A stretch of 9,241 nucleotides of DNA from Puniceicoccales bacterium (GTDB taxonomy: Bacteria > Verrucomicrobiota > Verrucomicrobiia > Opitutales > JAIRKQ01): contig JAITET010000092.1 of NCBI GenBank assembly GCA_031281895.1, positions 1 through 9,241 of the forward strand, written 5' to 3'. Within the stretch, counting starts at the first letter, position 1. The number at the start of each line of letters is the position of its first letter. The notes below the pieces were generated by a model. That model was not told the DNA's origin. It made no database searches and worked only from the letters and a program-made list of their open reading frames with translations. The position numbers and the translations under genes were made by a program. Below, one piece after another: positions 1-6,061 of the stretch.

Positions 1-1135
1 AATGCGATTCTATGTTTTCTGGCATGGAGAGTTGCTCATCGTCCGACGTTACCGATGATTCGGGATTCTCAAGTGTAAAATTCTCGTTCGCATCTTCTAT
101 GACTTTTTGCTCTTGCGGTATTGTTTCAGCTACGTTTGTTTCCGGTATTTCTCGGCTGTCCCTAAATTCCCTAATTATTTTTATAATTTCAAGTACAGCG
201 GAATAGCACGTCTTTAAGCCAATCTTTGTGAGATAAATTGACCTCTGCCGGGATATACTTTCATCAGTAACGTTTTGGAAAGGATGAATAGACTTGACGA
301 GTGAGTAAACACTGTTCGCAATCTTGTTGCCAAACAATAGTTTGTCGATTGGCTGTCCGATTAGAGCGATGTCTCTCATGCCTTTAGTCGCTAACCGGTT
401 GAGAAATACAACTAACAGTGTTGTCAACGCATATGCGGAAATTCCTCCGCTGCCAGCAGCTATCGTAAATACTGCACATGAAATAATATGATAGGATAGA
501 GCATCTACAACTTTTAACACATTTTCTTGGGTAAAACCATCTTGGGTGTATTTTTCATGGTTAAGCGCCAATTTCATAACACCTAATAATAAGTCAACAT
601 AAGGAAATGACTTTGATACCGCTTGTAAACATGCTGTTTGAGATGTAAACTTAAACGTCGCTTTACATATTAATGATATGGCGGAAAACAATTTTTCAAA
701 TACTATTTCTTTTGTTTTAGCATCGTAAAAACAGGCCACAAGAAACTGTTTGAGTTCCGACAATTGCTTAGGCTTTGGTAATAGTAATATATATTGCACA
801 TATTGCGTAATATTTGAGAGTAGATCAATTGTGTCTTTTATAGCCTTAAAACCATTGTAACCATTGGCCTCCAAAATCTTTGATACTCCGCCTATTAAAG
901 CATAGATCTTCGCGGCTACTTGCCGAACAAGTTTAAATATCCTTTCCATTTGTGCCGTATTGAAAACATGTCCCATGGGAGAAACAACATCTCGTTTGTT
1001 TAACAAGTCTGTTTTGTATCTTTCTTCAACAGATATCTCTTCCCGTTTTGAAATACGAGCACTGGAACCAAGTGAATTCTGTACTTTTTGTGAATCCCCA
1101 GATGCTAACGGTGGTAATGTTTCGGCTCTATCCAT
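1..1135 (-). CDS. Hypothetical membrane protein, paralogue A, 3' end beyond the window
   Basis: An open frame of 378 codons starts at ATG 1135-1133 and has no stop before the left edge, so the C-terminus is missing. I do not recognise the family. The first ~65 residues are polar (MDRAETLPPLASG...). One amphipathic unit (FKLVRQVAAKIY, about 67-78) follows, then a mainly hydrophobic helical region. Two close membrane segments lie at about 208-228 and 232-248, with a conserved block at 289-313 (NVTDESISRQRS, YLTKIGLKTCYSA). The visible tail from about 335 is acidic. There is no signal peptide. The downstream paralogue at 1408-2829 matches it from the N-terminal third to the tail, with the best block 20 of 26 residues identical. 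The start is supported because the upstream sequence is conserved with that paralogue and the ATG follows the -10 box by 7 bases. A membrane or secreted host-interaction role is possible but not shown. Confidence 0.8.
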   Translation of the reverse strand, partial: MDRAETLPPLASGDSQKVQNSLGSSARISKREEISVEERYKTDLLNKRDVVSPMGHVFNTAQMERIFKLVRQVAAKIYALIGGVSKILEANGYNGFKAIKDTIDLLSNITQYVQYILLLPKPKQLSELKQFLVACFYDAKTKEIVFEKLFSAISLICKATFKFTSQTACLQAVSKSFPYVDLLLGVMKLALNHEKYTQDGFTQENVLKVVDALSYHIISCAVFTIAAGSGGISAYALTTLLVVFLNRLATKGMRDIALIGQPIDKLLFGNKIANSVYSLVKSIHPFQNVTDESISRQRSIYLTKIGLKTCYSAVLEIIKIIREFRDSREIPETNVAETIPQEQKVIEDANENFTLENPESSVTSDDEQLSMPENIESH

Positions 1136-1142
1136 TGGATAG

Positions 1143-1169
1143 AGTATAACACTTTTCCATGAAATGCAA
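1143..1169 (-). promoter_or_regulatory. Candidate sigma70-like promoter of paralogue A
   Basis: On the minus strand TTGCAT (1169-1164) is followed after 15 bases by TATACT (1148-1143). The same arrangement (TTGTAT, 16 bases, TATAAT) sits at the equivalent place upstream of the second paralogue, and the spacer is partly conserved (GGAAAAGTGT against GGAAAGGTG). The ATG starts 7 bases after the -10 box, so transcription would begin at or next to the start codon. The -35 box is weak; support comes mainly from conservation between the two copies. Confidence 0.45.
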
Positions 1170-1185
1170 GCTTTAGTGCATTTTT

Positions 1186-1199
1186 GTAAAAATTTTTAC
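1186..1199. promoter_or_regulatory. Perfect 14-base palindrome upstream of paralogue A, possible operator
   Basis: GTAAAAATTTTTAC is its own reverse complement. It lies about 50 bases upstream of the start codon and upstream of the candidate -35 box. The second paralogue has the same element with one change (GTGAAAATTTTTAC, 2882-2895) in the same context, followed by a conserved TAATCAT sequence. It could be a regulator site or an A/T-rich upstream activating element; no regulator is visible. Confidence 0.35.
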
Positions 1200-1245
1200 T
1201 AGTAATCATTTTGCATGCGTTGAATGACACATCTATGCTTGTGTG

Positions 1246-1298
1246 CTGAAAGGGCTTAATGGTCCGCCGGGAAATCCTAGCTCCCCAAATCCTTTCAG
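1246..1298. repeat. Inverted repeat in the gap between the paralogues
   Basis: CTGAAAGG (1246-1253) and CCTTTCAG (1291-1298) are perfect 8-base arms around a 37-base loop, which itself holds a GGGA/TCCC pair (1270-1273 and 1282-1285). It lies downstream of the second paralogue and upstream of the first on the minus strand. No T-run follows on either strand, so it is not a convincing intrinsic terminator; it may be an RNA structure or chance. The rest of 1136-1407 holds the promoter of paralogue A and the eroded tail of paralogue B. Confidence 0.3.
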
Positions 1299-1337
1299 AA
1301 TTATTGGATTAATTTATATTTTGGCATGGAGAGCTGC

Positions 1338-1416
1338 TTATTGAGCCATTTGCTCGTCCACTGCCACTGATGCGAAGTTTATAGATGTCAATAAATTTCC
1401 GCTTGCATCATCTATG
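1338..1416 (-). pseudogene. Out-of-frame former C-terminal tail of paralogue B
   Basis: Skipping one base (the C at minus-strand position 1416) just before the stop of paralogue B opens a frame that reads IDDASGNLL and on to TAA at 1340-1338. The equivalent sequence in paralogue A is IEDANENFT, in the same place after a shared AETMPQE/AETIPQE stretch. Nucleotide similarity continues past the tail, for instance GGCATGGAGAG at 1323-1333 and 22-32. The simplest reading is a one-base insertion in B that cut the protein short, followed by drift. Confidence 0.6.
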
Positions 1417-2829
1417 GATTTTTCGCTCTTGTGGCATTGTTTCAGCTGCGTTTATTTCCAGTATTTCTTGGCTGTCTTTAACAAATTTTATAATGGCAGA
1501 TGCAGCAGAGTAGCACATCTTTAAGCCAACCCCTGTGAGATAAAGTGACCTCTGTCGAGATATGCCTTCGTCAGTAATGTTTCGGTCAGAATAAATAGAT
1601 CTGATGAATGAGAAAATACTGTTTACAAGCTTGTATTTTAAGAATATCTTATCAACTGACTGCAGGATTAGGGCTGGGTCTTTCATACCTCCAGCCGCTA
1701 ACCAGCTAAAAAACATGAACAATGCTCCCAATAAAGCAATGGGAAGCAATGGTGTGCTACCAAGCGTACTAGCCATCGCAAATATTGCACACGAAATGAC
1801 AGAATAGGATAGGGCTACTACTATTTTTAACATATTTTTTATGGTCTGCCCCAAATCTCCCGTGATAGAACCTTTACAGATTGACAGTAGTTCTGCAATC
1901 TCTAAAATTAGGCCAATCCATAGGAATGGTTTTAACAGCACCCGAGGATATGTTAGTTCGGGTGCAAGCCTAACAATTAGTTGACACGCTGATGCTGCGA
2001 ACATGACCAATCTTCTAATGACAATATTTTGCCTTTCAAGGCCGTCTTTTTCTTCTTTTTTGCAGAAATAAGCCTTGAGCGAACGATTGCCTTTCGGTAA
2101 TGTGCGTTGCATACATCCCGTGGCAATAATATGTAGTATGAATCGCACAGCATTTACAAGTGTATCAAGTATATCTTTGGCAATTTTAAAACCCCAGGCG
2201 TCCAAAATCATCGATACTCCGTCCACAAAACTACAGATCTTCGCGATTACCTCCTGAACGAGTTTGAATGTCTTTTCCTTTTGTGATTCACGGATCTCTG
2301 TGATTTTTTGCTGAGGAAGTTGTAAAATTATCTGCTTAGCAAGTAGTGTGACTACTTGCTGGGTAAGTTTAGATAATCTTTTCTCTGGTGTCCCACAGAT
2401 CTCTGCGATTACTCCCTGAGAAAGTTTGGATAAATTTTCGTTTGGTGCTGGAGCTGAGACGATTAAACTGTTACCTAAATTACAGATCTCTACGATTACT
2501 CTTTGAGAAAGCGTGAATGATCTTTCCTTAGGTGCTATATTTGCAACATTTGCAACGGCAACACGCCCTGGGGGTAAAGCGACATCCCGTTCGTTTAAAT
2601 TGTTATCACCTAACTTACAGATTTCCGTGATTACTCTCTGGGTAAGTTTAGATAATCTTTTTTTTGGTGATTCACGGATCTCTGCGACTACCTGTTGATA
2701 AAGTTGTGTGAATACTCCCCGAATAAGCCCACTATTAAGAGGCGTATATACCCTTTCGGCTCCTGGAACATTAGGTAAATCCTGTGCCCTTTGTGGACCT
2801 CCAGGTGCTAGCACGTTCATTCTATTCAT
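1408..2829 (-). CDS. Hypothetical membrane protein, paralogue B, with repeated N-terminal units
   Basis: The protein is 473 residues from ATG 2829-2827. GTG at 2844 and ATG at 2820 are alternatives, and 2829 best fits the alignment with paralogue A. The family is unrecognised. The N-terminal half carries seven degenerate copies of an amphipathic unit of the type LSKLTQRVITEIC, within residues ~40-200, separated by variable polar linkers. The C-terminal half is hydrophobic, with probable membrane segments near 298-318, 335-355 and 359-380, and the family block NITDEGISRQRS / LYLTGVGLKMCYSA at 417-442. There is no signal peptide. Coiled coil or helical bundling by the repeats is likely. An N-terminal helical region before two close membrane segments recalls type III secretion translocators in layout only; no sequence match is claimed. 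The protein ends in KIHR after an apparent frameshift that removed the tail kept in paralogue A. Confidence 0.8.
   Translation of the reverse strand: MNRMNVLAPGGPQRAQDLPNVPGAERVYTPLNSGLIRGVFTQLYQQVVAEIRESPKKRLSKLTQRVITEICKLGDNNLNERDVALPPGRVAVANVANIAPKERSFTLSQRVIVEICNLGNSLIVSAPAPNENLSKLSQGVIAEICGTPEKRLSKLTQQVVTLLAKQIILQLPQQKITEIRESQKEKTFKLVQEVIAKICSFVDGVSMILDAWGFKIAKDILDTLVNAVRFILHIIATGCMQRTLPKGNRSLKAYFCKKEEKDGLERQNIVIRRLVMFAASACQLIVRLAPELTYPRVLLKPFLWIGLILEIAELLSICKGSITGDLGQTIKNMLKIVVALSYSVISCAIFAMASTLGSTPLLPIALLGALFMFFSWLAAGGMKDPALILQSVDKIFLKYKLVNSIFSFIRSIYSDRNITDEGISRQRSLYLTGVGLKMCYSAASAIIKFVKDSQEILEINAAETMPQERKIHR
2234..2708 (-). repeat. Seven in-frame degenerate ~33-base repeats inside paralogue B
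   Basis: The units lie at about 2675-2708, 2618-2650, 2483-2515, 2396-2428, 2339-2371, 2291-2323 and 2234-2266. On the plus strand most begin CAGATCTCTGCGATTACT or CGGATCTCTG and end near AAGTTT. They encode units such as LSKLTQRVITEIC, LSKLSQGVIAEIC and FKLVQEVIAKIC. Spacing is irregular and the units stay in frame. Paralogue A has one related unit at about 903-935 (FKLVRQVAAKIY), so the set was expanded in B or lost in A. Confidence 0.75.
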
Positions 2830-2835
2830 GAAAAT

Positions 2836-2863
2836 ATTATACACCTTTCCGCGGATTATACAA
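2836..2863 (-). promoter_or_regulatory. Candidate sigma70-like promoter of paralogue B
   Basis: On the minus strand TTGTAT (2863-2858) is followed after 16 bases by a consensus TATAAT (2841-2836). The ATG at 2829 begins 6 bases after the -10 box, so the mRNA would be leaderless or nearly so. The layout is the same as at paralogue A, which supports it. Confidence 0.5.
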
Positions 2864-2881
2864 TATTTAATACACTCTTAT

Positions 2882-2895
2882 GTGAAAATTTTTAC
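2882..2895. promoter_or_regulatory. Near-palindrome upstream of paralogue B, possible operator
   Basis: GTGAAAATTTTTAC differs by one base from the perfect palindrome at 1186-1199 and lies about 50-70 bases upstream of the start codon. Similarity between the two upstream regions runs on through TAATCAT and TTGAAT and stops near 2922. Confidence 0.35.
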
Positions 2896-2927
2896 TTATA
2901 ATCATCTTAAATGCATTGAATATAGTA

Positions 2928-3431
2928 ATTTTCATTGACAGTGCCACAGGAAATAGTAGAATTGAATGAATGGTCTACTATACAAAAGACCTTAAGCGAA
3001 AAGCATTGGCGTAAGAAGCAACCCACACGGTGGAGGAAACGAGCGGGGTGTTTGGTGTTGGGATGAGGACATTATTCCGGTGGAAGAAACAAAAGAAAGA
3101 AACTAGAAGTTTGGACCGGAAGCCGTTGAATCGGAAGCCGAAGAAGCCAGATATGGAAGGGCTGAGGAGATACGCGGAAGACCATCCGGAGCCTATTTGC
3201 GGGAGATGGCAGAGGAGTTTGGTGGGGGAAAAGCAGCATCGACAGGGCACTGAAAAAATAGCTGACCAAAAAAGAAAGATCTGGTTTACGTGGATAAAAG
3301 TGACATAGTCCGCTGCAGTCTAATACCCTACGAATTTATCCTTAATTCTTGAAAAATAATCCTGGTTTATTTAGCATCAATCCTCTCCATCACCATATGG
3401 GACTATACAACTAGAGTGTGACAATTAAAAT
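2928..3431. mobile_element. Possible limits of the decayed IS630-like element
   Basis: ATTTTCATTGACA (2928-2940) and the reverse complement of 3419-3431 (ATTTTAATTGTCA) agree at 11 of 13 bases and bracket the transposase remnant. The left end lies within a few bases of where similarity between the two paralogue upstream regions stops, and the right end abuts the palindrome at 3432. I see no clear TA target duplication, so the limits are tentative. Between 3309 and 3418 I see no gene. Confidence 0.25.
2970..3308 (+). pseudogene. Remnant of an IS630-family transposase, N-terminal part
   Basis: Reading from ATG 2970 gives MVYYTKDLKRKALA, then an in-frame TAA (3012-3014). The same frame continues with a helix-turn-helix-like stretch (GVFGVGMRTLFRWKK), a basic linker and MEGLRRYAEDHP. 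From about 3191 the family sequence continues in another frame (AYLREMAEEFG), then a third frame (IDRALKK, 3238-3258), and finally DLVYVDKSDI at 3278-3307. That last piece resembles the VYVDES segment holding the first catalytic Asp of IS630 transposases. The order matches the family, but about 35 residues appear deleted before the last piece and the rest of the catalytic domain is absent. It has no expected function. The assignment rests on remembered family patterns. Confidence 0.65.
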
Positions 3432-3471
3432 CAACGGAACACGGAATTTTTAAAAATTCCGTGTTCCGTTG
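3432..3471 (-). terminator. Perfect 40-base palindrome, probable terminator of the PAP2 gene
   Basis: Two 20-base arms (3432-3451 and 3452-3471) are exact reverse complements, with no unpaired centre; the core is A/T only (AATTTTTAAAAATT) and the outer arms hold the G/C pairs. It starts 14 bases after the stop of the minus-strand PAP2 gene and is followed on that strand by GATTTTAATTG, a moderate T-rich tract. A stem-loop terminator is the simplest role. Confidence 0.6.
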
Positions 3472-3485
3472 GAGATGATAAATCC

Positions 3486-4028
3486 TTAAAAATTTACTTC
3501 GTACGCAATCTTTGTGAACTCTCCATCGGCATCTACGATGACGTTGGTTTTCTTTTCAACGAAACACCAGCTCCACAGGCAGGAGATCACTGCCCCAGCG
3601 ATAACATCTCGAACGTGATGTTTTTTGGCCTGCACCCTTGACATTCCCGTCGCTATGGCAAGCCCATAGGGAACTATGGCTTGCTTGAATCCATAGCGCC
3701 TGTGTATGAAAGATGCTCCACTAAAAGCACTGGACGTATGCCCGCTCGGAAATGATCTTTTTTTATCTCCTTCCTGATAATTTGGACGTTTTTGGTGCGT
3801 CGTTTCTTTTAAAACATGGACGCTCAATAGGGAGGCTGATAAACTATAGATAAACTGTTTGCTCCCTTCGTATCCCTCTTCCCCACAGGAAAGTCCAAAA
3901 GCATATACCGGCAGTGCGAATTGTAAAATATCTCCTGCCCGTTGAAAACCATTTGCCCCTAGTTGACCTACGGGCGTAAAAATTGCCAATATCAATATTA
4001 AAACTATACATTTATTTGTTCGTGTCAT
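3486..4028 (-). CDS. PAP2-family phosphatase, exported or membrane-bound
   Basis: The protein is 180 residues and has the three motifs of the PAP2 / type 2 phosphatidic acid phosphatase superfamily: K-x6-RP (Lys74, Arg81, Pro82), PSGH (94-97, His97) and SR-x5-H-x3-D (Ser130, Arg131, His137, Asp141). His137 would be the nucleophile and His97 the acid in the family mechanism. An N-terminal hydrophobic stretch (about 7-20) followed by GANGF looks like a signal peptide or anchor, so the active site probably faces the periplasm. Family members remove phosphate from lipid phosphates such as phosphatidate or undecaprenyl diphosphate; the substrate cannot be read from the sequence. It is shorter than multi-pass PAP2 enzymes. 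The Shine-Dalgarno site is weak. It is transcribed divergently from rpmG with a 200-base gap, and a strong palindrome follows its stop. Confidence 0.88.
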   Translation of the reverse strand: MTRTNKCIVLILILAIFTPVGQLGANGFQRAGDILQFALPVYAFGLSCGEEGYEGSKQFIYSLSASLLSVHVLKETTHQKRPNYQEGDKKRSFPSGHTSSAFSGASFIHRRYGFKQAIVPYGLAIATGMSRVQAKKHHVRDVIAGAVISCLWSWCFVEKKTNVIVDADGEFTKIAYEVNF

Positions 4029-4182
4029 GAAATCACAATCTCATAAAAAATTTTTTTTTGCAAGGAAATTTTTTACAAATCTTTGCTATGCATCTGCTGT
4101 TCCCCCTAAATACTGAAAAATTGGCCGTGAAGATTTTTGCACAATGGACATCCAGGGAACTAAATTTATCCAAAAATTTTTA

Positions 4183-4211
4183 TTGAGTTTTTGGTCCGTA
4201 AAATTTATCTA
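4183..4211 (+). promoter_or_regulatory. Weak candidate promoter for rpmG
   Basis: TTGAGT (4183-4188) and TATCTA (4206-4211) are 17 bases apart. The predicted start near 4218 would leave only a very short leader containing AAGG (4218-4221) before the ATG. The fit is modest in A/T-rich sequence. The rest of 4029-4228 shows A- and T-tracts but no gene. Confidence 0.25.
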
Positions 4212-4228
4212 GGTGACAAGGTAATATT

Positions 4229-4399
4229 ATGCCGAGGGAATATATAATTTTAGAATGCACAGAGGCCAAAAAGGAAGGGAAGCCCGTGTCGCGTTATATG
4301 TCTACGCGTAACAAAAAGGTCCAAACCGAACGCGTCGAAAAAATGAAGTTTAATAAGTTCCTAAAACGTCATACCCTCCATCGCGAAATAAAAGGATAA
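4229..4399 (+). CDS. rpmG: 50S ribosomal protein L33
   Basis: This 56-residue protein (MPREYIILECTEAK... to ...KRHTLHREIKG) is a clear L33, a small basic component of the large ribosomal subunit near the E site. The STRNKK core and the FLKRHTLHRE end are family hallmarks. It has a single Cys (residue 10) and none of the paired CxxC knuckles, so it is the zinc-independent form. The insertion around KKEGKPVSRY is the form I associate with Verrucomicrobiota, which is the main hint of lineage. AAGG (4218-4221) lies 7 bases before the ATG, and AGGTGA (4211-4216) is a more distant alternative. fabD follows 66 bases downstream on the same strand and may share the transcript. Confidence 0.95.
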   Translation: MPREYIILECTEAKKEGKPVSRYMSTRNKKVQTERVEKMKFNKFLKRHTLHREIKG

Positions 4400-4465
4400 A
4401 TTGCGAATAGTTTTAGAAATGAGAATATACTTTTGTTGTCATGTCTTCGGATAAATTTGTGTAAA

Positions 4466-5368
4466 ATGAGCATTGCATTGATGTTTCCTGGGCAAGGTGC
4501 ACAGTACATAGGGATGGGAAAATCCCTTTGTGAAAGGAATCGCGGAGCGAGGGAAATTTTTTCTAGGGCTGAAAAAATTTTAGGTTTACAGTTTTTGCAA
4601 ATTTGTTTCCAAGGTCCCGATGAAGTTTTGATGCAAACGAGTATTTGCCAGCCTGCTCTTTTTATTCACGGCTGTGTGGTTACAAACATCTTGTGCGAAA
4701 TGGGCAACAGTTTTGACGTTGCCTACGGATTGAGTTTGGGCGAATTAACTGCCCTATGGGCTGCGGGAGTTGTCGATTTTGAAACGGGAGTACACATGGT
4801 TTCGGAACGTGGAAGATTGATGCAGTCCGCATGCGAAAAAACTAAAGGTTCCATGCTGTGCCTACTCGGAGGAGCTTTGGAGGATGTGGATTCCCTATGC
4901 CACGAATTGGGAGTAGAGATTGCAAATATAAACTGTCCTGGACAAGTTGTCATTTCTGGAGAAACGAAAAGTATACAAAAAGCCCAAACATTGGCGGAAA
5001 AAATGGCATTCAAACGCGTACTGCCATTAAATGTTGCAGGAGCATATCACAGCAAACTGATGGAAAGTGCTAGCGTTGGATTTGAAAAAGTATTGCAGAA
5101 TATTGAGTTTCATCCTCCTCGGATCAAGGTATTAACAAATGTCACCGGAGAATGTGTAGAATCTCCAGGAGAAATTAAAGAAATGCTAGTACGTCAAATC
5201 GTTTCTCCGGTTTTGTTTGAAAAATGTTGTCGCTCTGCCATGCGCATGCAAATATCCGAATACTTCGAGTGTGGTCCGAAAAAAACACTATGTGGTATGT
5301 TAAAAAAAATTGACAAAGATATCATTGCAAAAAGTTTCGACACCATGGAAGATTTTAACTGCCAATGA
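4466..5368 (+). CDS. fabD: Malonyl-CoA:ACP transacylase
   Basis: This 300-residue cytoplasmic enzyme moves malonyl from CoA to acyl carrier protein to supply fatty acid elongation. Family features in order: FPGQGAQ at 7-13, nucleophile elbow GLSLGE with Ser90, ERGRLMQ with Arg115 (binds the malonyl carboxylate), AGAYHSKLM with catalytic His195, and Gln244 in LVRQIVSPV. The length is normal for FabD. Many FabD proteins have His before the nucleophile (GHSLGE); Leu here is a known variant and not a defect. I chose ATG 4466 because MSIALMFPGQG is the usual N-terminus. A TTG at 4433 would add 11 non-conserved residues. Neither start has a clear Shine-Dalgarno site. It lies between rpmG and the deaminase gene, apparently in one transcription unit. 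Confidence 0.95.
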   Translation: MSIALMFPGQGAQYIGMGKSLCERNRGAREIFSRAEKILGLQFLQICFQGPDEVLMQTSICQPALFIHGCVVTNILCEMGNSFDVAYGLSLGELTALWAAGVVDFETGVHMVSERGRLMQSACEKTKGSMLCLLGGALEDVDSLCHELGVEIANINCPGQVVISGETKSIQKAQTLAEKMAFKRVLPLNVAGAYHSKLMESASVGFEKVLQNIEFHPPRIKVLTNVTGECVESPGEIKEMLVRQIVSPVLFEKCCRSAMRMQISEYFECGPKKTLCGMLKKIDKDIIAKSFDTMEDFNCQ

Positions 5369-5404
5369 ACCGCAAGGTCCATTTTCTAACCTGGGGGTAC
5401 GATT

Positions 5405-5881
5405 ATGTCCGATGAATTGGTTTTGACGAAGCAAATTGCTGATATTGTGGAATTAAATAAAGAGACTCGACCCACGTGGGATGATTATTTTATGGCAGTT
5501 ACTATGCTTATCGCCAGCCGTTCGAATTGTGGACGGCTGCATGTCGGATGCATTCTTGTTTCCAATGGTGAACATAAAAATCGCATAGTTGCAGCCGGAT
5601 ACAATGGTTTTATGGCCGGAGTTCCACATAATTCTAAAATCCGGGATGGTCACGAACAGGCCACTATCCATGCGGAACAAAATGCCATTACCGATGCTGC
5701 ACGCCGCGGAATAAGCATTTCGGGAGCTACCGCATATATTTCCCATTTCCCATGTCTACAATGCGTCAAATTGCTTGCAGCTTCCGGAATTACGGAAATA
5801 AAATATCACTTCGACTATAACAATGATCCTTTGGCAATCGAATTACTCGGTGAATGGAATGTAAAGGTCACGCAATTGTAG
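5405..5881 (+). CDS. Deoxycytidylate (dCMP) deaminase family protein
   Basis: The 158-residue protein belongs to the zinc-dependent cytidine/deoxycytidylate deaminase fold. The signature is complete: HAE at 89-91 (zinc ligand His89, proton shuttle Glu91) and PCLQC at 116-120 (ligands Cys117 and Cys120). The early TWDDYFM stretch, RLHVGCILV and the GYNG loop (65-68) are typical of dCMP deaminases (ComEB-like) rather than free cytidine deaminases. The predicted reaction is dCMP to dUMP plus ammonia, feeding thymidylate synthase. The length fits the family. A strong G-rich site (GGGGGT, 5393-5398) precedes the ATG by 6 bases. It starts 36 bases after fabD and is probably cotranscribed with it. 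A related nucleotide or RNA-editing substrate cannot be excluded from sequence alone. Confidence 0.9.
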   Translation: MSDELVLTKQIADIVELNKETRPTWDDYFMAVTMLIASRSNCGRLHVGCILVSNGEHKNRIVAAGYNGFMAGVPHNSKIRDGHEQATIHAEQNAITDAARRGISISGATAYISHFPCLQCVKLLAASGITEIKYHFDYNNDPLAIELLGEWNVKVTQL

Positions 5882-5894
5882 CACAGGGAACGGC

Positions 5895-5932
5895 CTCCGG
5901 TAAAGATGTAACATTATCCTCTGGAGCTTTTT
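5895..5932 (+). terminator. Candidate intrinsic terminator after the deaminase gene
   Basis: CTCCGG (5895-5900) can pair with CTGGAG (5921-5926) with one G-U pair, and TTTTT (5928-5932) follows after one base. The 20-base loop includes ATGTAACAT, which can itself fold. The stem is short, so support is moderate. It would separate the rpmG-fabD-deaminase unit from rpsA. Confidence 0.4.
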
Positions 5933-6015
5933 GCTAAAATTTTCAATCATTGTGCTTGAATTATTCATGTAATTTCTCAGGTTTTTCCCCAGTTGTTCTT
6001 TTGTGGTGTCAAATA

Positions 6016-6055
6016 GTGGCCACATTTTTATTAATCTTAACCCCCAGTATTTGGG
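6016..6055 (+). promoter_or_regulatory. rpsA leader with small palindrome and start-proximal hairpin
   Basis: The 180-base gap before rpsA holds a GTGGCCAC palindrome (6016-6023) and a small hairpin, CCCA (6043-6046) pairing with TGGG (6052-6055) over a 5-base loop, ending 6 bases before the ATG. The only Shine-Dalgarno-like bases (GGGA, 6053-6056) lie in the hairpin. S1 mRNA leaders in other bacteria often lack a strong site and mediate autoregulation; whether this one does is inference. I see no convincing promoter. Confidence 0.3.
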
Positions 6056-6061
6056 AAAATT

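Larger units (their letters stand above)
1..2922 (-). repeat. Tandem duplication carrying paralogues A and B
   Basis: Copy A covers 1 to about 1224 and continues off the left edge; copy B covers about 1305 to 2922. The two align in their upstream elements, in the C-terminal half of the coding region and in the 3' flank, and differ by the repeat expansion and several indels. Divergence is substantial, so the duplication is old. Confidence 0.7.

Noticed and set aside
12..206. Open frame on the plus strand rich in Ser and Phe
   Set aside because: It is antisense to paralogue A, which has a much longer frame and a recognisable homologue next to it.
2234..2708. Regularly recurring ~33-base motifs resembling a CRISPR array
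   Set aside because: The units are degenerate, irregularly spaced and lie in frame within a long open coding region, so they are protein repeats.
2978..3250. Open frame of 90 codons on the minus strand
   Set aside because: It overlaps the transposase remnant, whose plus-strand pieces match family patterns, while this translation is low in complexity and matches nothing I recognise.
4045..4060. A-run and T-run in the divergent intergenic gap as a terminator or origin element
   Set aside because: There is no G/C stem and the flanks are generally A/T-rich.
4545..4740. FabD nucleophile motif GLSLGE without the usual His
   Set aside because: Leu at this position is a known variant, and Ser90, Arg115, His195 and Gln244 are all present, so the enzyme is expected to be active.
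5882..6061. Possible small gene between the deaminase gene and rpsA
   Set aside because: No frame has a plausible start, ribosome binding site and length; the segment is better read as a terminator plus the rpsA leader.
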